Assembly (NCBI GenBank): GCA_964497495.1
Contig: CAZCCZ010000004.1
Location: forward strand, 59,553 to 123,552
Direction: 5' to 3'
DNA from: CAXXOK01 sp964497495
GTDB taxonomy: Bacteria; Bacillota; Clostridia; Christensenellales; Aristaeellaceae
Length of the DNA: 64,000 nucleotides
A program made the translations under genes and the position numbers. A model generated the notes under the pieces. That model had not been told where the DNA came from. It searched no databases and worked only from the letters and a program-made list of their open reading frames with translations. Shown piece after piece: positions 35,185 through 43,876 of the stretch (its first letter is position 1; each line of letters starts with the position of its first letter).

Positions 35185-36571
35185 GGGCGGCCGCGCAGGC
35201 TTCGGCGGGCCGCTCCTCCTTTCGTTTCAGGTCGCGGAGCACTTTGAACGTCAACGGAACGGTAAGCAGCAGGGCGCAGAAGTCGGAAACGGTCTGGGAA
35301 ATCTGCACGCCCAGCAGCCCCATTACGGAGGGCAGCAGCAGCACTGCGGGCAGGAAGAACAACCCCTGCCGCGAAACGGCCACCAGCGAAGCTTCCCGCG
35401 CGTACCCCATGGTCTGGAGCATCATGTTGCTGATCATGATGAACCCGGAGAACGGCAACAGGATGCTTTGCAGCCGCAGCGCCAGCGAGCCGATGGCCGT
35501 GACCTCCGGATGGCCTTTCAGGAACAGTTCCACAATCTGCGGCGCGAACGCGAACGCCACGGCGGCGGCGCCCAGCAGCACGAAGAACGCGATCTTCACG
35601 GAAAACCAGAAAGCCTTGCGCACGCGGTCGTACCGCCCGGCGCCGTAGTTGAAGCCGCAAATCGGCTGGAAGCCCTGTCCGAAGCCGATCACGGCGGAAA
35701 CGGTGAAAAACATCACGCGGCCCACGATGCTCATGGCGGCCACGGCCGAGTCGCCGAAGGCGCCCGCGGAAAAGTTGAGCGCGACGGTCGCCATGCTGGC
35801 CAGCCCCTGCCGCAGCAGGGACGGGATACCACCGCGGAAAATTTCCGCGTATACGGAAGCCTTGAACGTGAAAAGCCCGGGCTTGATGCGGATAGCGCCG
35901 CCCCGGTGGGTGCCCGCCAGCAACAGCGCGAAGCTCACCAGCTGGCTCAGGATCGTCGCCAGCGCCGCGCCCGCCACGCCCATACCAAGCGTGAAGATGA
36001 ACAGCGGGTCCAGCGCGATGTTGAGCACGGCGCCCGAAGCCACGCCGATCATGGAGAAAAACGCGTTGCCCTGAAAACGGAGCTGGTTGTTGAGCACAAG
36101 GCTGGAAAGCAGCCACGGCGCGCCGATGAGGATATAGCGTGCGTAATCGACGGCGTACGGGGCGATGGTCTCGGTGGAGCCGAGCCACCGCACCAGCGGA
36201 TGGAGCACCGCCAGGCCCATGCCGGCCAGCAGGATGCCCGCGAACAGGGCGGAAAAAAAGCCCGTAGCCGCCATCCGTTCCGCGTTCGTATCTTCCTGCG
36301 CGCCCAGTGCCCGGGAGATATAGTTGCCCGAGCCCTGCCCGAACATGAAGCCCACGGCCTGCATGATGGCCATCAGCGGCAGGCACACGCCCACGGCGCC
36401 CGTGGCGCTCGGGTTCCCGATAAGCCCTACGAAGTAGGTATCCGCCATGTTATAAAGCGCGGAGATGAGCATGCTGACGATGGTCGGGGCCGACAGGGAA
36501 AACAGCAGCCGCGGAATGGGCGTGTCCGTCATGCGGCGCAGCCGGGCCTCCGGCGTTTGGGGAAGGGCCAT
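35165..36571 (-). CDS. MATE-family efflux transporter
   Basis: The protein has 468 residues and twelve predicted membrane helices. Family signatures are ALYNMADTYFVGLIGNP in helix 2, GQGSGNYISRALGA and GFGQGFQPICGFNYGA in the symmetric second half. It is expected to export cationic drugs or metabolites by Na+ or H+ antiport. Start ATG 36571 has AAGGAGG seven bases upstream. It heads a minus-strand row with the HAD phosphatase (20-base overlap) and the YfbR-like gene. The divergent radical SAM gene lies about 250 bases away. Confidence 0.92.
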   Translation of the reverse strand: MALPQTPEARLRRMTDTPIPRLLFSLSAPTIVSMLISALYNMADTYFVGLIGNPSATGAVGVCLPLMAIMQAVGFMFGQGSGNYISRALGAQEDTNAERMAATGFFSALFAGILLAGMGLAVLHPLVRWLGSTETIAPYAVDYARYILIGAPWLLSSLVLNNQLRFQGNAFFSMIGVASGAVLNIALDPLFIFTLGMGVAGAALATILSQLVSFALLLAGTHRGGAIRIKPGLFTFKASVYAEIFRGGIPSLLRQGLASMATVALNFSAGAFGDSAVAAMSIVGRVMFFTVSAVIGFGQGFQPICGFNYGAGRYDRVRKAFWFSVKIAFFVLLGAAAVAFAFAPQIVELFLKGHPEVTAIGSLALRLQSILLPFSGFIMISNMMLQTMGYAREASLVAVSRQGLFFLPAVLLLPSVMGLLGVQISQTVSDFCALLLTVPLTFKVLRDLKRKEERPAEACAAARADVPV

Positions 36572-36733
36572 GATACCTCCTTGTTAAACGGCGAACGTGC
36601 CGATGAGTAAGTTGTAACACAGCGGGAAGGGAAAAGCAAGCGCGGAAACGGAGCGATGCCGCCGGCGCCGGGACGGAAGAAACGCCGGAAAGGACGGTTC
36701 GTCATTTCTCACGCACTTTTAATCCGTTTCTCA

Positions 36734-36762
36734 TTGACGCAGGCGTCCGGCTTTTCCATAAT
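36734..36762 (+). promoter_or_regulatory. Promoter of the radical SAM gene
   Basis: TTGACG (36734-36739) and CATAAT (36757-36762) lie 17 bases apart. The start would be near 36769, 55 bases before the ATG, which excludes the longer frame beginning at 36656. Confidence 0.75.
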
Positions 36763-36823
36763 AAGGCGTACAATTCGAGAAAACGGCCGGGCGCGGAGCG
36801 CCCGCGCGAAAGGAAACGAAGAC

Positions 36824-37951
36824 ATGGAAACCGGTTTCGATCTGACGGCGTATCTGAATAAGGGGGCGGAAACCCTCGTGGGCGACATACTCCGGGCAAC
36901 GCTTCAAAACCCGAAGGAAGCCGCGTTCCTGGCCCGGTACCACAGCCGCCAGAAACAAATGGAGAAGCGCCGCATGGCGTTCGAGGCGCGGGGGTTGCAT
37001 ATTCCCGCGTTCCTGATCGCCAGCATTACGGACGTCTGCAACCTGTACTGCAAGGGCTGTTACGCGCGCGCCAACGGGCAGTGCGGCAAACGGAGCGGGG
37101 AAGCGCCGCTGACGGGCGCGGAATGGGACGGCGTTTTCAGCCAGGCCGAGGACGCGGGCATCGGCTTCGTGCTGCTGGCGGGCGGCGAGCCGTTCCTCCG
37201 GCCGGACGTGCTGGCCGCGGCGGCGAAGCGCGAGGGGATTCTGTTCCCCGTCTTCACCAACGGCACGCTGCTTACGCGGGATACGCTGCGCCTGCTGGAC
37301 CGGAGCCGGAACATGGTGCCGGTCGTAAGCCTGGAGGGCGGCGAGGCGGCCACCGACGCGCGGAGGGGAGACGGCATATACAAGCGGATCGACGCGGCGG
37401 TGGACGAGATGGCCGGTTTGAAGCTGCTTTTCGGCGTATCCGTAACCGTGACGACGCAAAACCTCGCGGAGGTCACCGCGCCGGAATTTCTGGAATCGCT
37501 GTACCAGAAGGGTTGCAGGCTGGTGTTCCTGATCGAGTACGTGCCCGTGGCACCCGGTACGGAATCCCTAGCCCCCGGCGACGCGGAACGCGCGAAGATC
37601 GAAACGGCGCAGGCCGCCCTACGGGAACGTTTCCCTGGCATGGTGTTCCTTTCCTTCCCCGGAGACGAGAAGTATATGGGCGGCTGTCTGGCTGCGGGGC
37701 GCGGGTTCTTCCACATCAACGCGCACGGCGGCGCGGAACCCTGCCCCTTCTCCCCCTATTCCGACGCGAGCCTGAAAACGGGCACGCTGCTGGAGGCGCT
37801 GCAATCGCCTTTCTTTCAAAAGGTACGTGCCCTGAACGCGCTGGAGGGCGCCCACGAGGGCGGTTGCGCGCTGTTCGCAAAGGAAGCGCAGGTGAAAAGC
37901 CTGCTGTTTCCCACGCGGGAAGCGACCGTCCCGGACACCGAGACGGCATAA
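36824..37951 (+). CDS. Radical SAM protein with SPASM-like C-terminus
   Basis: The protein has 375 residues. The 4Fe-4S/SAM motif is CNLYCKGCYA near residue 70, followed by GGEPFLRPDV (SAM-binding GGE) and FTNGTLL. The C-terminal third has HINAHGGAEPCPFSPYSDASLKTG, the pattern of SPASM-type or related auxiliary domains, though few cysteines are left for a second cluster (Cys in EPCPF and GGCALF). I chose ATG 36824, preceded by AAAGGAAA, because the earlier frame spans the promoter. Similar proteins modify peptides or cofactors, but no precursor peptide gene is visible next to it, so its substrate is unknown. Confidence 0.85.
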   Translation: METGFDLTAYLNKGAETLVGDILRATLQNPKEAAFLARYHSRQKQMEKRRMAFEARGLHIPAFLIASITDVCNLYCKGCYARANGQCGKRSGEAPLTGAEWDGVFSQAEDAGIGFVLLAGGEPFLRPDVLAAAAKREGILFPVFTNGTLLTRDTLRLLDRSRNMVPVVSLEGGEAATDARRGDGIYKRIDAAVDEMAGLKLLFGVSVTVTTQNLAEVTAPEFLESLYQKGCRLVFLIEYVPVAPGTESLAPGDAERAKIETAQAALRERFPGMVFLSFPGDEKYMGGCLAAGRGFFHINAHGGAEPCPFSPYSDASLKTGTLLEALQSPFFQKVRALNALEGAHEGGCALFAKEAQVKSLLFPTREATVPDTETA

Positions 37952-37997
37952 CGTTCCCGGCCGTTCCTATGGGCGAAACCTGAGAATCACACAAGAC

Positions 37998-38022
37998 CGG
38001 CGGCAGAATGCCTCTGCCGCCG
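37998..38022. repeat. Palindromic repeat unit, copy 1
   Basis: CGGCGGCAGA, loop ATGCC, TCTGCCGCCG form a perfect 10-base-pair hairpin. The same 25-base unit with one base changed occurs at 38091-38115. It lies just after the radical SAM gene. Confidence 0.8.
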
Positions 38023-38090
38023 TCGTTCGTAAGTGATACCCCTTGCCGTCCCGTAGCCGACAACACAGACGGGCCTTTTTCAACAAGATG

Positions 38091-38120
38091 CGGCGGCAGA
38101 ATACCTCTGCCGCCGTTTTT
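38091..38120. repeat. Palindromic repeat unit, copy 2, with T-tract
   Basis: CGGCGGCAGA, loop ATACC, TCTGCCGCCG is followed by TTTTT at 38116-38120, so on the plus strand this copy is also a good intrinsic terminator for the radical SAM gene. CAAGA precedes both copies by a few bases. The convergent MutS-like gene ends at 38128. Confidence 0.8.
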
Positions 38121-38127
38121 CCGTCCG

Positions 38128-39813
38128 TTACGCTTCCGGTTCGTCCTTCGTCCAGCGCCCGGTTTCATGGAAGCGCTCGATCGCCGCGCGCGCCTCCCGG
38201 ACGATCGTATCCGGGAACTCCATCCGGGTCAGCAGCGCGATGGCGTTGCGGCTGTCGGTCGGCCCCGGCAGGAGCCTGTAGGTGAAAGCGATGTCGCCCT
38301 CCGCCTCCTCCTGAAAATGGTACTGGCTGAACCCGTCCAGCAGGCGGATCAGCTCGTAGTCGTGCGTGGCCGCCATACACAGGCAATTCTGCCCGGAGAG
38401 ATACCGGAGCGTGGCCGACGCCGCGGCGATGCGCTCCTCGGTGTTGGTGCCGCGCAGGATCTCGTCGATAAAGCAGAGAACCGGCAGGGGGCCGCCCGCC
38501 GCGGCCAGAATGCGGCGCAGGCTGCGGATCTCCACCACGAAATAGCTTTCCTTGTCGCGCATGTTGTCCCGCAGGGCCATGGAGGTAAACACCTTCGCGC
38601 GCGGCATGCGGAAGCGGGACGCCGTGCACACGCCGATGGTCTGCGCGAAGATCAGGTTGAGGGCCGCGGCCTTCAGGAACGTCGATTTCCCGGACGCGTT
38701 GGAACCCGTGACCAGCACGCAGGCGTTCCAGTCCATATCGTTGGGCACGGGGTGGTTCACCAGCGGATGCCGCAGCCCCTCCATGCGCACTTCCAGCGTA
38801 TCGGCAAACTCCGGCTCGCATACCGCAAGGCCCGCGTCCCGCGCCGCCTTACGGTATTCCGCCACGGCGATCAGCGCGTCCGTCTCCCCCACCACGCGAT
38901 AGATTTCGCGCAGCGCGGCCTGATGCTTTGCGAAGAAAAACGTCAGCTTGCCAAGGCAGATCATATCCAACTGCAGGGTGATGCGGAGATAGTCGGTCAA
39001 AAAGTCCAGGTCGTTCTGCCGCTGCATCGCGAAAAGCAGGTTCCAACGCACCACGGGCTTCATTTCCAGGTACAGGGCCTGCAGCTTCCCGCGCGTTTCT
39101 TCCAGTTCCGGGGGGAGGAGGGCCGCCAGCTTCCCGGCGGCGTTGACGACCGAAGCGATGTGCCGGATCGCGTTGATTTCCGGCATCCAGCGTTTGCCGG
39201 AAACGTAAAATACGGTCAGATCGGCAAGCAGCAACGCCATGAGGCCGAAGAACAGCGGCGTGTACAGGCACCCCAACGCGATGATCGGCACGGGCGAAAC
39301 CGCCAGCAGGTAATAAAGATAAACGCGGCGGGGCCGTTTGTCCTTCGGAGCGTACAGGTAGGCGCTCGCGCCGTGGAAACGCCGCTTGCCCAGTTTGCCG
39401 AAGAGCTGGATCATCTTCGTGCGGCGCTCGTCGTTTTCGTCCATCGCCCGCAGGAAGCGCCTACGGTCGGCCAGCGCCGCGTCGGGTGCGTCCGGTTGCC
39501 GTAGCATGGCGTAAAGCGCCTCCTCGCCGGGGGTGCTCCGCGTCAGGTTTAATGCGCGGAAAACCGTATCCATCTCCAGATCGTTCCAGGTCACGTCGTC
39601 CGTCGCGTCGCCGCTTTCGGATTTCGCGCGCGTCCGCCAGTATTGGGCGATGTCTTCCATCGCCTCGTCGTCCGCGTCTTCCCTGGCGGCGGGTTTTCCC
39701 CAGCTTCCCAGTATCGCCCGGAAACGGAGGCCCCGCGTCCTGCGACGGTTGAAAACCACGTACAGGACGCATACGCAGATCACTGCGGCCAGCCACAGTG
39801 CCGGACCCAGCAT
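38128..39813 (-). CDS. Membrane-anchored MutS-like ATPase
   Basis: The protein has 561 residues. A membrane helix lies at residues 3-20 and two more near 160-210 (LYYLLAVSPVPIIALGCLY, LFFGLMALLLADLTVFYV). The C-terminal part is the MutS domain V ATPase: Walker A GSNASGKSTFLKAA, Walker B VLCFIDEILRGTNTEER, and the following ATHDYEL. The N-terminal mismatch-recognition and connector domains of true MutS are absent. Such MutS-related membrane proteins occur in Clostridia and Bacteroidota without a settled role. ATG 39813 has AAGAAGG upstream. It follows the DUF6171 gene by 21 bases in an operon headed by a GH51 enzyme. Confidence 0.85.
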   Translation of the reverse strand: MLGPALWLAAVICVCVLYVVFNRRRTRGLRFRAILGSWGKPAAREDADDEAMEDIAQYWRTRAKSESGDATDDVTWNDLEMDTVFRALNLTRSTPGEEALYAMLRQPDAPDAALADRRRFLRAMDENDERRTKMIQLFGKLGKRRFHGASAYLYAPKDKRPRRVYLYYLLAVSPVPIIALGCLYTPLFFGLMALLLADLTVFYVSGKRWMPEINAIRHIASVVNAAGKLAALLPPELEETRGKLQALYLEMKPVVRWNLLFAMQRQNDLDFLTDYLRITLQLDMICLGKLTFFFAKHQAALREIYRVVGETDALIAVAEYRKAARDAGLAVCEPEFADTLEVRMEGLRHPLVNHPVPNDMDWNACVLVTGSNASGKSTFLKAAALNLIFAQTIGVCTASRFRMPRAKVFTSMALRDNMRDKESYFVVEIRSLRRILAAAGGPLPVLCFIDEILRGTNTEERIAAASATLRYLSGQNCLCMAATHDYELIRLLDGFSQYHFQEEAEGDIAFTYRLLPGPTDSRNAIALLTRMEFPDTIVREARAAIERFHETGRWTKDEPEA

Positions 39814-39834
39814 GTTTTCGCCTTCTTCCCGGAT

Positions 39835-40095
39835 TTACGGAATACGCTCCCACTTTTTCACCGGCCCGGCGCACCCCAGATTTTTCCTGGCCGCCCTCAG
39901 CTCCACGTAGCACCCGCACTGCGCGCAAAGGCCGTTCGCCAGCTCGTCGCACGTTCGACACGCTTCCAGCCGCGCCCGGTAGACGCCGGGCGCGGCTCTC
40001 TCTTCCGGCGGGACGGCGGCCAGCCACTCCCGCATCAGTTCGTACAGGGGTTTCTCGCTCTCCATGTCGGCCAGCAGGCAGCGGCGGCAGATCAT
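39835..40095 (-). CDS. Small cysteine-rich protein, DUF6171-like
   Basis: The protein has 86 residues with eight cysteines: MICRRC at the start, then CRTCDELANGLCAQCGCYVE and LGCAG. The spacing suggests zinc or iron-sulfur binding, as in the DUF6171 family; function is unknown. Its ATG (40095-40093) overlaps the GH51 stop codon as ATGA, so its translation should follow that of the glycosidase. It is soluble, with no signal peptide. The MutS-like ATPase gene follows. Confidence 0.75.
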   Translation of the reverse strand: MICRRCLLADMESEKPLYELMREWLAAVPPEERAAPGVYRARLEACRTCDELANGLCAQCGCYVELRAARKNLGCAGPVKKWERIP

Positions 40096-41552
40096 TTACA
40101 GGTGATTTCCGCCACGGAGCAGGCGGGCAGGTCGAGCACGAGCCTGCCGCCCTCCGCTTTCACGCCGGCAAAGGGCTTCGGGGCGAGCCGGGTATGCTCA
40201 AAGTTGTTATACGCGTCCATCGCGCCCGCGAGGATGCGGCCTTCCGCCGTCTTCACGGCAAAGCCGTCCAACGCCACCTCCGCCGTAAGCGGCCTGTCCG
40301 CCGAAACGTTGGCGACCGTCAGCGTCAGCGCGCCGTCCTTCACGGAGGCGCTCGCGTGGAGCTGGGCCAGATCCTCCGCCGCTTCGCCGCTTTCCACGAA
40401 GCAGTCCACCGCCTGCGCGTCCTGGTGCGCCTTGTACAGGTCGAACACGTGGTAGGTGGGCGTGAGGGCCATTTTATCTCCCTCGGTCAGCACCACGGCC
40501 TGCAGCACGTTCACCGTCTGGGCGATGTTGGCCATCGCCACACGGTCGCAATGGCGCATGAACACGTTCAGCGTCAGCGCCGCCACCAGCGCGTCCCGCA
40601 TGGTGTTCTGCTGGAACAGGAAACCGGGGTTGGTGCCCGGCTCCACGTCGAACCACGTGCCCCACTCGTCCACGATCAGCGCCACCCGGTGCGCGGGGTC
40701 GTACCGGTCCATGATCTGCAGATGGCCCTTGATGATCGGTTCGATACCCAGCGCCTTGCGCAGGGTCTTGTAGTAATCCTCCGCGGTAAACTTCGTGGCG
40801 CTTCCCTTATGCTGCCAGTCCGGCCCGATGACGGTGTAATAGTGCATCGTCAGCGCGTCCATAAAGCGGGCGGCGTTCTGCATCAGCACTTCCGTCCAGC
40901 GGTAATCCGCGTCCGAGGGGCCGCAGGCGATGCGGAACAGTTTATTATCGCCGTAATTACGGCAATAGGTCTGGTAGCGGCGGTATTCGTCCGCGTAATA
41001 CTCCGGGCGCATGTTGCCGCCGCAGCCCCAGCTTTCGTTGCCCACGCAGAAGTATTTAACGCCGAACGGCTCTTTGCTTCCGTTGTCCACGCGCTCCTGC
41101 ACTACAGAGGAGAGGCCGTCGCTGTTCAGGTATTCCACCCATTCGGCCATTTCCCGCACGGTGCCGCTGCCCACGTTGCCGTTGACGTACGGCTCGCACC
41201 CGATCTGGCGGCAAAGGCTGACGAACTCGTGGGTGCCGAAGGAGTTGTCCTCCACCACGTAGCCCCAGTTGGTGTTGACCATGCGTTTGCGCTGCGCTTT
41301 GGGGCCCACGCCGTCCCGCCAGTGGTATTCGTCCGCGAAGCATCCGCCCGGCCAGCGCAGCACGGGCACTTTGATGTGTTTCAGCGCCTGCGCCACGTCC
41401 GTGCGCACGCCGTCCACGTTGGGAATGGGCGAATCCTCCCCCACGTACAGGCCGCCGTAGATGCAGCGGCCCAGATGCTCGCTGAAATGGCCGAAAAGAT
41501 TGCGGTTGACCGTGCCTACGGGGCGTCGCGCGTTGACGGTGATGTTTGCCAT
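40092..41552 (-). CDS. Alpha-L-arabinofuranosidase, family GH51
   Basis: The protein has 486 residues and no signal peptide. The (beta/alpha)8 domain holds the acid/base Glu in FCVGNESWGCGG and the nucleophile Glu in ALIVDEWGTWFDVEPG; VLRWPGGCFADEYHWRDGVGP is the GH51 hallmark near residue 70. A C-terminal beta-sandwich follows. It removes terminal arabinofuranose from arabino-oligosaccharides in the cytoplasm. ATG 41552 has AAGGAGA upstream. It is the first gene of a minus-strand operon with DUF6171 and MutS-like genes, and fits with the GH43-type and GH36 enzymes in a plant-polysaccharide user. Confidence 0.95.
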   Translation of the reverse strand: MANITVNARRPVGTVNRNLFGHFSEHLGRCIYGGLYVGEDSPIPNVDGVRTDVAQALKHIKVPVLRWPGGCFADEYHWRDGVGPKAQRKRMVNTNWGYVVEDNSFGTHEFVSLCRQIGCEPYVNGNVGSGTVREMAEWVEYLNSDGLSSVVQERVDNGSKEPFGVKYFCVGNESWGCGGNMRPEYYADEYRRYQTYCRNYGDNKLFRIACGPSDADYRWTEVLMQNAARFMDALTMHYYTVIGPDWQHKGSATKFTAEDYYKTLRKALGIEPIIKGHLQIMDRYDPAHRVALIVDEWGTWFDVEPGTNPGFLFQQNTMRDALVAALTLNVFMRHCDRVAMANIAQTVNVLQAVVLTEGDKMALTPTYHVFDLYKAHQDAQAVDCFVESGEAAEDLAQLHASASVKDGALTLTVANVSADRPLTAEVALDGFAVKTAEGRILAGAMDAYNNFEHTRLAPKPFAGVKAEGGRLVLDLPACSVAEITCK

Positions 41553-41630
41553 ATCTTTTCTCCTTATCACGAATAATTCGTTTGTCCGGCGGCTTCGGGG
41601 CCCACCCCGGAGCATTTTCGCGTCGCCGGT

Positions 41631-41639
41631 ATTGTAGCA
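41631..41639 (-). promoter_or_regulatory. Extended -10 promoter of the GH51 operon
   Basis: On the minus strand TGCTACAAT (41639-41631) is an extended -10 box (TGnTACAAT); no good -35 box is seen. It lies 79 bases before the GH51 ATG. Confidence 0.5.
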
Positions 41640-41809
41640 TGAAAACGCCGCGCGCGCTACGCCCGACCTTCCCTGCCGTACGATTTTTAGGCCCGGATGT
41701 CGCCGCGGGCGCGCGAGGCGTCTTTCCGTCCTTTCGTTTCGGCCGGTTTGGATGTATGATGATATCAGATAATAACAGCGCCCGTTCTGCGGGCGGGGAG
41801 GCGCGCGGC

Positions 41810-43870
41810 ATGGAGATTGCCCTGCGGGAAAACGGTTTGTTTATGGACCTGGACGTTACACCGGAAGGGGACGTGCGGCTGCTGAACCTGTCGGACAGGG
41901 CGCTGCACGCGCCCGAAAACAGCCCGTGGTTCCGGCTTCTGGAATTACAGGAATCCGGCGGGAACCAGGACGACAACTGCGGCAGCAGGCACACCGGCAC
42001 GCAGCCGGGCAGCCTGCTAAGGTACCGGAGCCACGACGTTTTCACCAACGAATACGGAACGAAGCTGGAGCTCCGTCAAGGCTGGCGCGGGCTCACGGTC
42101 GTCAGCCACGTCCAGTTTTACGCCGGCGTCCGCGCCCTGCGCAGTTGGACGGAGCTGGTCAGCGCCGAAACGGAGGAGGTTCACCCCGTCGAGTACCTTT
42201 CCTCGTTCGCGCTCACCGGCCTGGGCCGCGGTTCGGACGCCGACCACGCGGATCACCGCGTGCGCATCCCGCACAGCACGTGGTACGGCGAGGCGCAGTG
42301 GCAGACGTATCCGCTTTCGGCGCTGGGCTGCACGCCCCTTTTCGACGGGAAAGGACGGTTTTCCATGAAGCGCGTGGCGCTCGCCTCCACGGGCACGTGG
42401 CCCGCCGGCGAGCACCTGCCCATGGGGACATTCGAAGAAGCGGGCGGCGCCGCGGTCACCTGGCAGATCGAGACGGCGGGTTCCTGGAACTGGGAGCTTT
42501 CGGACGTCGAGGGCAGCCTGTACCTGCTGCTTTCCGGCCCTTCCCTGCAGGAAAACGGATTTTCGCTGATCCTCCGGCCCGGCGAAAGCTTCGTTTCCGT
42601 TCCCTGTGCCGTGGCGTGGGGCGCGGACTTCGACGACAGCATCCGGGAGCTTACCAAGTACCGCCGCCGCATCCGCCGCCCGAACGGGGACGACGAACAC
42701 CCCAGTGTGATCTTTAACGACTACATGAACTGCCTCTGGGGCGACCCGACATCCGAAAAGGAATATCCCCTCATCGACGCGGCGGCGGAGGCAGGCTGCC
42801 GGTACTACTGCGTGGACTGCGGCTGGTACTCGGACGGGCCGTGGTGGGACGGCGTGGGGGAATGGCTGCCCAGCCGCGCGCGCTTTCCGGAGGGCATCGG
42901 CGCGGTGATGGCGTACATCCGCCGGAAAGGGATGATCCCCGGCCTCTGGCTGGAACTGGAGGTAATGGGCATCCGCTGCCCCATGTCACAGAAGGTGTCC
43001 CCGGCGTGGTTTTTCCAGCGCAACGGCAGGCCCGTGATCCGCCGCGGCCGTTACCAGCTGGATTTCCGTAATCCGGAGGTCGTCCGTCACGCGGACGCCG
43101 TGGTGGACAGGCTGGTGAACGAGTACGGCGCGGGCTATATTAAAATGGATTACAACTGTAACGCGGGCATCGGCACCGAGGCGGGCGCGGACAACGCCGC
43201 CGCGGGGCTGCTGGGCCACACCCGCGCGTACCTCGCCTGGCTGGACCGCGCGCTGGCCCGCCACCCGGGGCTGGTGATCGAAAACTGCGGCAGCGGCGGC
43301 ATGCGCATGGAGTATTCGCTGCTGTCCCGGCTGAGCGTCCAGTCCGTGACCGACCAGACGGACTATCTGAAAATGGCGGCCATCGCCTGCAACTGCGCCA
43401 CGGGCGTAACGCCGGAGCAGGCGGCCATATGGAGCTATCCCCTGCCGGAAGGGGACGAGGAGGAGACGATCTTCAACATGGTCAACGCCATGCTGCTGCG
43501 CATCCACCAGAGCGGGTTTCTGCCCCGCCTCTCCCCCGCGCGGCAGGCGCTGGTGAAAGAGGGGATCGCCTGCCATCTGGCGATCTGCGAACGCGTGAAG
43601 GACGGGTACCCCTTCTGGCCGCTCGGCCTCGGCAGTTTCCGTTCGCCGTTTCTGGCGCTCGGCATGGACTGCGGCGATACGCTCTACCTCGCGGTATGGC
43701 ACGTGCAGGGGGACGGGAACACCGTCGAGCTTCCCCTTCCCGGCCGCCGGGCAACGGAAGCCCGTTGCCTGTATCCGGCAAACAGGCCGGCATCCGTTAT
43801 GCTTACGGACGCCGGCCTGCGGGTAACGCTCGCGCCGCGCACGGCGCGGGTATTCGAGCTGAGAAAGTAG
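41810..43870 (+). CDS. Alpha-galactosidase-like enzyme, family GH36
   Basis: The protein has 686 residues and no signal peptide. An N-terminal beta-sandwich (to about 300) is followed by the catalytic barrel: YYCVDCGWYSDGPWWDG, the nucleophile Asp in GYIKMDYNCN, ENCGSGGMRMEY, and the acid/base Asp in SVTDQTDYLKM. These fit GH36, which releases alpha-galactose from raffinose-type sugars, though loop differences mean another alpha-glycoside is possible. I chose ATG 41810 with GGGGAGG upstream; the earlier in-frame ATGs at 41756 and 41759 overlap a TATGAT box (41755-41760) that may be its -10. It is divergent from the GH51 operon. Confidence 0.88.
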   Translation: MEIALRENGLFMDLDVTPEGDVRLLNLSDRALHAPENSPWFRLLELQESGGNQDDNCGSRHTGTQPGSLLRYRSHDVFTNEYGTKLELRQGWRGLTVVSHVQFYAGVRALRSWTELVSAETEEVHPVEYLSSFALTGLGRGSDADHADHRVRIPHSTWYGEAQWQTYPLSALGCTPLFDGKGRFSMKRVALASTGTWPAGEHLPMGTFEEAGGAAVTWQIETAGSWNWELSDVEGSLYLLLSGPSLQENGFSLILRPGESFVSVPCAVAWGADFDDSIRELTKYRRRIRRPNGDDEHPSVIFNDYMNCLWGDPTSEKEYPLIDAAAEAGCRYYCVDCGWYSDGPWWDGVGEWLPSRARFPEGIGAVMAYIRRKGMIPGLWLELEVMGIRCPMSQKVSPAWFFQRNGRPVIRRGRYQLDFRNPEVVRHADAVVDRLVNEYGAGYIKMDYNCNAGIGTEAGADNAAAGLLGHTRAYLAWLDRALARHPGLVIENCGSGGMRMEYSLLSRLSVQSVTDQTDYLKMAAIACNCATGVTPEQAAIWSYPLPEGDEEETIFNMVNAMLLRIHQSGFLPRLSPARQALVKEGIACHLAICERVKDGYPFWPLGLGSFRSPFLALGMDCGDTLYLAVWHVQGDGNTVELPLPGRRATEARCLYPANRPASVMLTDAGLRVTLAPRTARVFELRK

Positions 43871-43876
43871 CGGAGA

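Noticed and set aside
36656..36823. Longer N-terminus for the radical SAM protein
   Set aside because: The region contains the promoter at 36734-36762; ATG 36824 has its own ribosome site and matches the start of the recognisable domain.
37998..38120. CRISPR array
   Set aside because: Only two copies of a short palindrome with an intervening stretch of about 68 bases and no cas gene; a REP-like repeat or terminator explains it better.
37716..38168. A minus-strand protein with repeated GGRGILPP
   Set aside because: The repeat comes from translating the two palindromic hairpins; there is no ribosome site and the frame overlaps the radical SAM gene.
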